Positions 1 to 7,100 of a stretch of 7,139 nt of DNA are shown piece after piece (position 1 is the first letter of the stretch; every line of letters starts with the position of its first letter). This DNA is from Planctomycetaceae bacterium (GTDB lineage Bacteria > Planctomycetota > UBA1135 > GCA-002686595): NCBI GenBank assembly GCA_013360535.1, contig JABWBL010000172.1, positions 1-7,139 on the forward strand. The letters are read 5' to 3'. The notes under the pieces are model-generated. The model saw only the letters and a program-made list of their open reading frames with translations, was not told where the DNA came from and did no database searches. Made by a program: the position numbers and the translations under genes.

Positions 1-311
1 CGGTAGAGCGCCACGAGCTGCACCGACACCAGCGCGTGCAGCACGACGTTGGTCACGTGGTAGCCCCGCACGTCCTCGCCGAACAGCCGCCACTGGAGCG
101 CGTGGGTGAGCAGGTGGACGGGCGCCCAGTTGGCGGCGTACTCGGTCGCCTCGCTCCAGGGGTGGAGGATCGCCAGCAGGTGGGCGGGCGTCGGGTCCCG
201 CACCCAGGGGTTGTTGAGGACGAAGCCCCAGTCGTCGGAGAGGAAGGCGCCGCCGAGGGCCGGCGCGTAGAGCGGCAGGAGCAGCGCGAGGGCGGCCAGG
301 AGCGGCTTCAT
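1..311 (-). CDS. N-terminal fragment of a GT-C/PMT-like (TMTC-type) membrane glycosyltransferase
   Basis: Read on the minus strand, an ATG at 311 opens a frame that stays open for 103 codons to the window edge, so the gene is cut by the window and not by a stop. The product begins with a hydrophobic segment (residues 4-20, MKPLLAALALLLPLYAPALG) that looks like a first membrane helix or signal anchor. Next comes AFLSDDWGFVLNNPWVRD (residues 22-39), an acidic-pair loop followed by NNPWV. Further on, LFGEDVRGYHVTNVVLHAL (about residues 77-95) precedes another hydrophobic stretch. This pattern is known from the start of polytopic GT-C enzymes of the PMT/TMTC kind, where the loop after helix 1 carries a catalytic Asp and TPR repeats often follow at the C terminus. 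Those enzymes move sugar from a polyprenyl-phosphate donor onto protein or another acceptor outside the membrane. A GGAGG lies only 2 bases before the ATG, which is very close. The substrate cannot be told; the family call is an inference from the N terminus alone. Confidence 0.72.
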   Translation of the reverse strand, partial: MKPLLAALALLLPLYAPALGGAFLSDDWGFVLNNPWVRDPTPAHLLAILHPWSEATEYAANWAPVHLLTHALQWRLFGEDVRGYHVTNVVLHALVSVQLVALY

Positions 312-530
312 CGCCTCCAAGGATAGGCCGCGCGTCGGCGGCGCACGGAAAGGACTTCGTGGGGGAACCCCTGCGGGTGGCGAACCGTCCTAGCGTGCGT
401 GGCGCGGCCCTGGGCCGAGCCCCGCTTTTGCCCCGCCGCCCGGCCCGATCGGAATGCAACCCGGTAGGCTAGGCCTGAGGAACGGGACCGAGCGCCCGAT
501 TTTCGCACTTCCTCCCCCAGCGCCTCCACG
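312..530. other. Divergent intergenic region
   Basis: This gap lies between the start of the minus-strand membrane protein and the start of the plus-strand protease, so promoters for both should sit here. I see no convincing -35/-10 pair. The only AT-leaning spots are short, such as around 499-505. A small GGGG-AA-CCCC inverted repeat lies at 362-371. There is no purine-rich Shine-Dalgarno before the protease ATG at 531; the bases just upstream are mostly C and T. Nothing here supports a small gene. Confidence 0.4.
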
Positions 531-2726
531 ATGACCCTCCGCCCCCTGCTCTTCAGCCTCACCCTCGCCGGAACGGCCCTTCCGGCCCTCGCCCAGTCGA
601 CCGGAACCTGGTCCGACCCGGCGCAGGCCCCGCGCGTGATCTGCTTCGCGCCCGGCACCGACCCGGAGTACATGGGCGACCGCCTCGCGGTGCAGCCTGC
701 GACGCCGGAGTACTACATCGGCGGGACCTGGACCGGGACGCAGGGGGCGCCGACGCCGCTGAGCTGGAGCCTCGTGCCCGACGGCCTGAGCATCACCGCC
801 GCCTTCCAGGGCGACCCGGCGGGGCCGAGCGAGCTTTTCTCGCGCCTCGACTCGCAGTTCGCGGCCCAAGGCGGTCGCGCGACGTGGATCGCGCGCCTTC
901 AGGCCTGCTTCGACCGCTGGGAGGCGCTCTCGGGCCTCGACTTCACGCGCGTCACCGCCGCGGGCGTCGACTGGGACTCCGGCGCCTCGTGGGGCACCAA
1001 CGGCAACGACACGACGCTCGGCGACATCCGCATCTCGATGCGCAACATCGACGGGACGAACGGCATCCTCGCCTACACGTTCTTCCCCAACGTCGGGGAC
1101 ATGGTGATCGACCGCTCGGAGTCCTGGGGCTCGAGCGCGAACCAGCACATCTTCCTGCGCAACGTCGTGATGCACGAGCTCGGCCACGCGTTCGGCTTCG
1201 ACCACGTGTGCAGCAACAACACGGCGCAGCTGATGGAGCCGTTCTACTCGGGCGCCTTCGACGGCCCGCGTCAGGACGACATCCGCGCCGTGCACCGCAA
1301 CTACGGCGACGACAACGAGAACGACAACACTTCCGCCACGGCGAAGTCGGTGACGCTCACCAACGGCATCAGCCAGACCTTCGGCATCCCGCCGGCGCCG
1401 CCGTCGGGGAGCAACGACACGGCCTCGAGCACGCTCTCGATCGACGCCAACGGCGAGGCCGACTGGTTCAAGTTCACGACGGCGAACGCGGGCTCGAAGC
1501 TCGACGTCACGCTCACGCCGATCGGCACCAGCTACGACGACAGCCCGCAGAACGCGAACGGCTCGTGCTCGACGGGCGTCACGACCAACGCGCTCGCGCA
1601 GGCTGACCTCGCCGTGCAGGTGATCGGCACCAACGGCACCTCCGTGCTCGCGACCGGCAACTCCGGCACCGCCGGCCAGTCCGAGTCGCTCGTCGACGTC
1701 GTGCTCAACACCTCGGGCACTTTCTTCGTCAAGGTCTACGAGAACAACTCGCCCGGCCAGACGCAGCTCTACCGCCTGACCCTGCGCATCGACCCGGCAA
1801 ACGTCTGCCCCGACACGGATGGCGACGGCGTCGACGACTGCAACGACGGCTGCCCGCTCGACCCGCTGAAGATCGCGCCCGGCGTGTGCGGCTGTGGCGT
1901 GCCGGATGTCGACGGCGACGGCGACGGCGACTTCGACTGTGTCGACAACTGCCCGCTGTTCTACAACCCGGCGCAGGCCGATGCGGACGGCGACGGCGTG
2001 GGCAACGTGTGCGACAACTGCCCGCAGTCGTTCAACCCCAACCAGCTCGATCAGGACGGTGACTCGCTCGGCGACGCCTGCGACAACTGCCCGACGATCT
2101 TCAACAGCCAGCAGCCCGACGGCGATGGCGACGGTGTCGGCGACGAGTGCGACAACTGCCTCACGATCGCCAACCCCGGCCAGCAGGACTGCGATTCCGA
2201 CGGCATCGGCAACGAGTGCGAGCTCGCGGCCGGCACGCAGTGGGACCTCAACAACAACGGCGTTCCCGACGCCTGCGAGCCCTGCGGTCAGGTGATCACG
2301 TACTGCACGCCCGGCACGACGACGAGCGGCTGCAACGCGACGCTCTCGGCCTCGGGCAGCCCGACGCTGGCGGCGAGCTCCGGCTTCACGGTCACCGCCT
2401 CGAACGTCGAAGGCCAGAAACAGGGCCTGCTCTTCTATGGCATCACCGGCCCCAAGGCCTCGGTGTGGGCCGTCGGCAGCTCGAGCTTCCTGTGCGTCAA
2501 GTCGCCGACCCAGCGCATCCCCGCCTCCAACACCGGTGGCACCGCTGGCGGTTGCGACGGATCGATTGCCGTCGACCTGTTGAGCTACCTCGCGACGCAC
2601 CCCTCGGCGCTCGGCCAGCCCTTCTCGGCGGGGGCGGTGGTGAACGTGCAGGCGTGGTTCAGAGATCCTCCCGCTCCGGGAACGACGAGCCTTTCCAACG
2701 GCTTGCAGTTCGCGACCTGCCCGTGA
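531..2726 (+). CDS. Secreted matrixin-like metzincin protease with PPC-like domain, TSP3 repeats and C-terminal module
   Basis: The 731-residue product is a predicted exported zinc endopeptidase. Residues 1-21 form a signal peptide ending in ALA before Q22, which supports the ATG at 531. The catalytic domain covers about residues 85-262. It holds the metzincin zinc motif [11 protein letters not shown] (215-225; zinc ligands H215, H219, H225 and general base E216). It also holds the Met-turn M235 in LMEP, a GDIRI strand, [12 protein letters not shown], and the closing [13 protein letters not shown]. These match matrixins (M10-like). No PRCGxPD cysteine switch precedes the catalytic domain; Cys38, after PRVI, is the only candidate I noticed. 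Residues 296-420 look like a PPC (bacterial pre-peptidase C-terminal) beta-sandwich, with EADWFKF near the start. TSP3 and dockerin-like Asp-rich repeats fill 428-585, and a separate module with several Cys covers 586-731. The substrate is unknown. An intact active site suggests a working enzyme that cuts extracellular protein and is steadied by calcium. It is probably transcribed alone, because a strong hairpin follows the stop. Confidence 0.9.
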   Translation: MTLRPLLFSLTLAGTALPALAQSTGTWSDPAQAPRVICFAPGTDPEYMGDRLAVQPATPEYYIGGTWTGTQGAPTPLSWSLVPDGLSITAAFQGDPAGPSELFSRLDSQFAAQGGRATWIARLQACFDRWEALSGLDFTRVTAAGVDWDSGASWGTNGNDTTLGDIRISMRNIDGTNGILAYTFFPNVGDMVIDRSESWGSSANQHIFLRNVVMHELGHAFGFDHVCSNNTAQLMEPFYSGAFDGPRQDDIRAVHRNYGDDNENDNTSATAKSVTLTNGISQTFGIPPAPPSGSNDTASSTLSIDANGEADWFKFTTANAGSKLDVTLTPIGTSYDDSPQNANGSCSTGVTTNALAQADLAVQVIGTNGTSVLATGNSGTAGQSESLVDVVLNTSGTFFVKVYENNSPGQTQLYRLTLRIDPANVCPDTDGDGVDDCNDGCPLDPLKIAPGVCGCGVPDVDGDGDGDFDCVDNCPLFYNPAQADADGDGVGNVCDNCPQSFNPNQLDQDGDSLGDACDNCPTIFNSQQPDGDGDGVGDECDNCLTIANPGQQDCDSDGIGNECELAAGTQWDLNNNGVPDACEPCGQVITYCTPGTTTSGCNATLSASGSPTLAASSGFTVTASNVEGQKQGLLFYGITGPKASVWAVGSSSFLCVKSPTQRIPASNTGGTAGGCDGSIAVDLLSYLATHPSALGQPFSAGAVVNVQAWFRDPPAPGTTSLSNGLQFATCP
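1812..2279 (+). repeat. Thrombospondin type 3 / dockerin-like calcium-binding repeats inside the protease
   Basis: This stretch encodes Asp-rich loops of the DxDGDGxxD kind with paired cysteines. DNC motifs start at residues 472, 495, 518 and 541, an exact 23-residue (69-base) period, each unit reading roughly DNCPxxxNPxQxDxDGDGVGDxC. The first unit is preceded by [14 protein letters not shown] and CGCGVPD. The last units drift toward a dockerin-like form (DSDGIGNEC and [11 protein letters not shown]). At DNA level, positions 1911-1931 carry three tandem copies of GACGGC plus GAC. TSP3 repeats are known to bind many calcium ions and to form a disulfide-linked wire. Here they probably act as a stiff spacer or adhesive arm between the PPC-like domain and the C-terminal module. 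Confidence 0.9.
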
Positions 2727-2743
2727 TTTGGTGAGGCCACGGC

Positions 2744-2806
2744 CTCGCCACGAAACAGAGCCGGGGTGCCGCGCAGCGCGGCGCCCCGGCTCTGTTTCGT
2801 GGCGGG
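2744..2806 (+). terminator. Very stable GC-rich hairpin after the protease gene (possible terminator or palindromic repeat)
   Basis: The two arms pair around position 2775. Bases 2744-2774 match 2776-2806 all the way through, with only two G-T wobbles (at 2745/2805 and 2767/2783). With a realistic loop of 3-5 bases this is a stem of nearly 30 bp. It starts 17 bp after the protease stop, where a terminator would lie. It lacks the T-run of a classical intrinsic terminator, as is common in GC-rich bacteria. A second, small palindrome (GAGGCC-AC-GGCCTC, 2733-2746) overlaps its left foot. The length and near-perfection also fit a dispersed palindromic (REP-like) element. Confidence 0.6.
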
Positions 2807-2847
2807 CCTCGTGGGGAACGACGGCGGACCCGCGCTCATCTTCATTC

Positions 2848-2857
2848 GGGGGGGGGG
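2848..2857 (+). repeat. Homopolymer run of ten G upstream of the FHA-phosphatase gene
   Basis: Ten consecutive G lie 74 bp before the ATG at 2932, in the gap after the hairpin. Runs of this length are prone to slippage during replication and also to sequencing error. Placed in a leader or promoter region, the run could change promoter spacing or message structure. It does not lie in a coding region if the ATG at 2932 is the true start. Confidence 0.85.
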
Positions 2858-2898
2858 CTGCCGATCGCGCGGCTTGCCCAAAGGAAGTGGGGTGGCAT

Positions 2899-2922
2899 AG
2901 GCTTGGGGGAGCCCCCGAGCTT
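2899..2922 (+). promoter_or_regulatory. Small hairpin in the leader of the FHA-phosphatase gene
   Basis: Bases 2899-2909 pair with 2912-2922 (core GGGGG-AG-CCCCC) with two G-T wobbles, giving up to 11 pairs around a 2-base centre; in practice a few inner pairs would open to form a loop. It ends 9 bases before the ATG at 2932 and is followed by a C6 run. No purine-rich ribosome binding site is visible between the hairpin and the ATG, so the hairpin covers the region where ribosomes would load. A regulatory role is an inference. Confidence 0.35.
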
Positions 2923-2931
2923 CCCCCCGCA

Positions 2932-4086
2932 ATGGACTCGCACGAACCCTGGCCGCCGCAAGGTGAGGAAACCGAGCACACGATCGTGCCCGGGATCGAC
3001 GAGTCGCGCGTGGTCGGGCTCGACCGCAAGAACGTCATCCATCAGCTGGTGGTGACCGACGGTCTGGAGCCCGGACGGCGGATCAAGGTCGAGGCGCGCG
3101 CGCTGGTGCTCGGGCGCACGCTGCCGGCGGACGTGGTGCTGGCGGATGGCGAGGTGTCGCGCGCGCACTGCAAGGTGGCGGCGCACGAAGGGGAGGTCAC
3201 GCTGACCGACCTCAATTCGACCAACGGCACGTTCGTCGATGGCGAGCGCATCCAGGGCTCCGTGCAGTTGCAGGTCGGCAACATCGTGGTCGTCGGCCGG
3301 CAGGTGCTGCGCTACGAGCGCGTGAGCCTGAAGGAGGCGTCGGCGGTGCGCGAGCTCGACCGCGAGCTCGAGAAGGCGCGCCGTTACGTCGAGGCGCTGC
3401 TCCCGCCGCCCTTGCTCGCGGGCTCGATCCGCACCGAGTGGACGATGCTGCCCTCCGCGCAGCTCGGTGGCGATGCCTTCGGCTACCAGCAGCTCGACGC
3501 GCGCACGTTCGCGGTCTACCTGCTCGACGTCTCCGGCCACGGCACGTCCTCGGCCATGCTCGCGGTCACCGCGACCAACGTGATCCGCCAGCGCGCGATC
3601 CCCGCGACCGACTTCCGCGATCCGGCGGCGGTGCTCAAGGCGCTCAACGTGATGTTCCAGATGGAGCAGCACGGCGACATGTACTTCACGCTCTGGTACG
3701 GCGTGTACGACACGGTCACGCGCCGGCTGACGTTCGCGAGCGCGGGGCACCATCCCGCGTACCTCGTGCCGCCGTCGCGCAAGAGCGCGGTGCCGCTGTG
3801 GAGCCCGGGCAGCCTGATGATCGGCGCCTACGAGGACGCACAGTACACGGCGAGCACCGTCGAGATTCCCCCGGGCTCCGGCCTGTATGTGTTCTCCGAT
3901 GGCGTGTTCGAGGTGGTGGCGCTCGATGGGCGGCGCTGGGAGCTCGAGGATTTCGTCCCGCTGCTCACCGAGCCCGCGACCGCTGGAGTTCCGGAGTCGC
4001 GGCGGCTGCTCGCGCGCATGCAGCGCGTGCAGGGACGCCCGAACTTCGAGGACGACTTCACGATGCTCGTCGCGAGCTTCGAGTGA
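2932..4086 (+). CDS. FHA domain - SpoIIE/RsbU-type PP2C serine/threonine phosphatase
   Basis: The 384-residue cytoplasmic protein has two signalling domains. The FHA domain, which binds phosphothreonine, covers about residues 39-128. It has GR (61-62), SRAH (76-79) and STNGTFVDG (96-104), the usual phosphopeptide-binding residues. A charged helix (about 132-157) ending in LLPPP links it to the phosphatase. The PP2C-like SpoIIE domain (about 165-384) keeps its metal-binding acids: GGD (D181), DVSGHG (D199), SDGVFE (D323) and the DDFTML pair (D374/D375), plus the family's AGHHP (271-275). It should therefore be an active Mn/Mg-dependent phosphatase of the RsbU type, which often acts on anti-sigma-factor antagonists. 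The frame is open upstream to 2728, but that extension would cross the palindrome and the G10 run and shows no domain, so I chose the ATG at 2932. No clear Shine-Dalgarno is present. No partner kinase, STAS or anti-sigma gene is in view. The cytochrome gene starts 16 bases after its stop, suggesting co-transcription. Confidence 0.9.
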   Translation: MDSHEPWPPQGEETEHTIVPGIDESRVVGLDRKNVIHQLVVTDGLEPGRRIKVEARALVLGRTLPADVVLADGEVSRAHCKVAAHEGEVTLTDLNSTNGTFVDGERIQGSVQLQVGNIVVVGRQVLRYERVSLKEASAVRELDRELEKARRYVEALLPPPLLAGSIRTEWTMLPSAQLGGDAFGYQQLDARTFAVYLLDVSGHGTSSAMLAVTATNVIRQRAIPATDFRDPAAVLKALNVMFQMEQHGDMYFTLWYGVYDTVTRRLTFASAGHHPAYLVPPSRKSAVPLWSPGSLMIGAYEDAQYTASTVEIPPGSGLYVFSDGVFEVVALDGRRWELEDFVPLLTEPATAGVPESRRLLARMQRVQGRPNFEDDFTMLVASFE

Positions 4087-4102
4087 GGTCGCGGGGGCAC
4101 CG

Positions 4103-7100
4103 GTGAGCTCCGCGTTCGCCGTTTCTGCGCTGGTTTTTGCGGGGTTTCCGCAAGGAACGATCGATTTCGCGCGCGACGTCAAGCCGGTGCTCGACCGCCA
4201 CTGCGTCGAGTGCCATGGGCCGCAGAAGAGCAAGGCCGACCTGCGGCTCGACCTGCGCGAGCGTGCCTTCGCGGGCGCGGAGGGTGGCAGCGAGCCCGTG
4301 ATCGTGCCGGGCAGGGCGGCGGCGAGCTCGCTCTACACGCGGCTGGTCACCGAGGACAAGTCCGAGCGCATGCCGCACAAGGCGCCGCCGCTCGAGCCCG
4401 CGCAGATCGAGGCGATCCGGCGCTGGATCGACGAGGGCGCGAAGTGGCCCGACGAGGTCGCGGGCGTCGACGAGCGCAGGAACCACTGGGCGTACCAGCG
4501 GCCCGTGCGTTCCGCGGTGCCGAAGGTCGAGCATCCGGAGCGCGTGCGCAATCCGATCGACGCGTTCCTCGAGGCGCGTTTCGAGCGTGATGGAGTGACG
4601 CCCGCGCCGGAGGCGAGCCCCGCGACGCTCGTGCGGCGGCTCCATCTCGACCTGACGGGGATTCCGCCGACGCCCGAGGAGGTCGCGGCGTTCGAGAACG
4701 ACAAGCGCGCGGATGCCTACGAGCAGCTCGTGCGCAAGCTGCTCGCGTCGCCGCGTTACGGCGAGCGCATGGCGCGGCCGTGGCTCGACCTTGCGAGGTA
4801 TGCGGACACGCAGGGGTACGAGAAGGACGCGCGGCGCTCGATGGCGCCGTACCGCGACTGGGTGATCGCGGCGCTCAACGAGAACCTGCCCTACAACGCG
4901 TTCTCGCTCGAGCAGCTCGCCGGCGACCTGTTTCCAGGCGCCACGCGCTCGCAGCGCATCGCCACGGCGTTCCATCGCAACACGATGCTCAACGAGGAGG
5001 GCGGCACGGACGCGGAGGAGTTCCGCAGTGCGGCCATCCTCGATCGTGTCAACACGACCGCGACGATCTGGATGGGCTCGACGCTCGCCTGCGCGCAGTG
5101 CCACGACCACAAGTACGACCCGTTCTCGCAGCGCGATTACTACAAGCTGTTCGCCGCGTTCAACCAGACCGCCGACGGCGGCAAGACGCCGGAGCCGGTG
5201 CTGCGCGCGCCGACGGCGGAGCAGGAAAGGGAGCTCGAGGGAATCGCGAAGCGAATCGAGGAGCTCGAACGCAAGCTCACCGCCGCCGACGAGGCGCTTG
5301 ACCAAGAACAGCGCGAGTGGGAGCTGCAGCCGCGACTCAAGCCGTTCGATGAGCTCGACTGGATTCCGTGGGTGCCGACGGAGGTCTACTTTGACCCGCC
5401 CGGCCTTGAAGCGACCATTGCGCCGGATGGCACGGTCACGTTGAACGGAGTGATCCCGGATCGAGTGAACCTCACGGTCTGTCGAGACATGTTGGACTAC
5501 GACGAATTCATGCTCGGCAAGCCGCTCGTCCGGTTGGAGGTTTTGCCGTTCGAGTCGGGCGATCGCCGCGGGCCTGGCCTCGCTTCCCACGGTAACTTCG
5601 TGCTGTCGAAGGCGCGGGTTCGCTTCTGGGATGGCAATCCCAGCGGCTACTACGACTTGATCCAACGGGTTGTGGACGTCGACCACGAGCAGCCCGGCGG
5701 CGCCTTTCGTGCATCACATGCCCTCGACGAAGACGACTCCACAGGCTGGGCGATCGGTGGAGCAGTGGAGCGACCCCATCGGATCATCTTCGAGGTGACC
5801 CCGGAGATCTTCCGCGAAGCTCGGCTCCTTCTGCGTTTCCAGTCGACGTATCCGAAGCACATTCTCGGTCGGTTCCGGGTATCGACATCCAGCGATCCAC
5901 GTGGACTCGGCCGTGGCGTCACGTGTTCTCCGTGGAAGTCTGCCGGTCCGTTTGTCGCCGCGAGCTTCGAGGAGGCGCGGGACACGGCGTTCGAGCCGGA
6001 GCGGGAGCTGGCGGAAGGCAAGCCGTTCGCAGAGAGCTACCGCGACGGCACGTTGGCGTGGCGCGAGCTCGAGCTGAAGGTTGGCCAGCAGAAGATCCCG
6101 CTGCAGGGCGAGCGATGCGCGACGTACCTGCGGCGCACGATCACGACGCAACGCGCGAGACAGCTGGAGCTGTATGTGGGAGGCGATGACGCGGTCAAGC
6201 TGTGGCTGAACGGCGAGCTCGTTCACGAGTCGCAGGACTACACGACCTACACGAACACGCCGACGCGGGTGCAGGTGCGGCTGCGTGAGGGAGCGAACGA
6301 GCTGCTTGCAAAGGTCACGAACGGCAACGGTGGCTACGGCTTCGCGTTCGACGTCGGCTACCTGACCGATGACCGCATCACGCCTGAGATCGAGGCGCTG
6401 CTGAAGCTCGCGCCCGAAGAGCGTGGAGTTGAAGAGGCGCGCCAGCTGCGCGACTGGTACCGGCGCGGGCCGTCGGTGCTCGGCAGCGCGATCGCGGACG
6501 AGCTCACGAAACTGCGCAAGCGCCGCGACGAGATCGAGGCGATGCTCCCGACGGTGATGGTGATGGAAGCGGTGAAGGAGCCGCGCCAGAGCCACGTCTT
6601 CGTGCGTGGCAGTTTCCTCACGCCGGGAGAGCCGGTGGAGGCCGGAATCCCCGGCATTTTTGGCGCCATGGCATCGAGCGAAGTGCCGACGCTCGCGAGG
6701 TTCGAGCTCGCGCGCTGGCTCGTGAGTCGCGACAACCCGCTCGCGGCGCGTGTGCACGTCAACCGCATGTGGGAGCTCTTCTTCGGCCGCGGCATCGTCG
6801 CGACGGGCCAGGACTTCGGCCTGCGCGGCGACGCGCCGTCGCATCCGGAACTGCTCGATTGGCTCAGCGTGCGTTTCGCCGACAGCGGCTGGGACATGAA
6901 GGCGCTGGTCGAGACGATCGTGACTTCCGCCGCCTACCGCCGCAGCTCGGACGTGCCGCGCGCCGAGTACGAGCGCGACCGCCACAACATCGAGCTCGCG
7001 CGCGGCGCGCGGATGCGCCTGGAGGCCGAGCTGCTGCGCGACAACGCGCTCGCGATCTCGGGCCTGCTCGTCGAGTCGCTCGGCGGCCAGAGCGTGTTCC

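Noticed and set aside
1887..1907. A CGVPD sequence in the protease (residues 455-459) resembling the matrix metalloprotease cysteine switch
   Set aside because: It lies after the catalytic domain, inside the TSP3 repeats. I recall the same CGCGxPD stretch in TSP3-bearing proteins that are not proteases, so it is better read as part of the repeat.
1911..1931. Tandem GACGGC hexamers as a possible microsatellite
   Set aside because: They encode the alternating Asp-Gly of a calcium-binding loop and are explained by the protein sequence.
2894..2907. A TGGCAT...TTGG sequence resembling a sigma-54 -24/-12 promoter
   Set aside because: The GG is followed after ten bases by GG and not GC, and the -12 element does not match. 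It also overlaps the leader hairpin.
2728..2931. A 68-codon N-terminal extension of the FHA-phosphatase
   Set aside because: It would begin inside the gap right after the protease stop and encode the palindrome and G10 run. The extra residues show no domain; the ATG at 2932 gives a normal FHA-protein N terminus.
390..3038. An 882-codon open frame on the minus strand
   Set aside because: It is antisense to the whole protease gene and runs through the palindrome and both intergenic gaps. Its product is Arg/Val/Ala-rich with no domain, as expected from a high-GC3 gene read backwards.
4058..5686. A 542-codon open frame on the minus strand
   Set aside because: It is antisense to the cytochrome protein, whose sense frame has clear conserved motifs; the antisense product is Arg- and Leu-rich and low in complexity.
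5714..6985. A 423-codon open frame on the minus strand
   Set aside because: It overlaps the sense DUF1553 gene fully and shows no recognisable domain, signal or start context.
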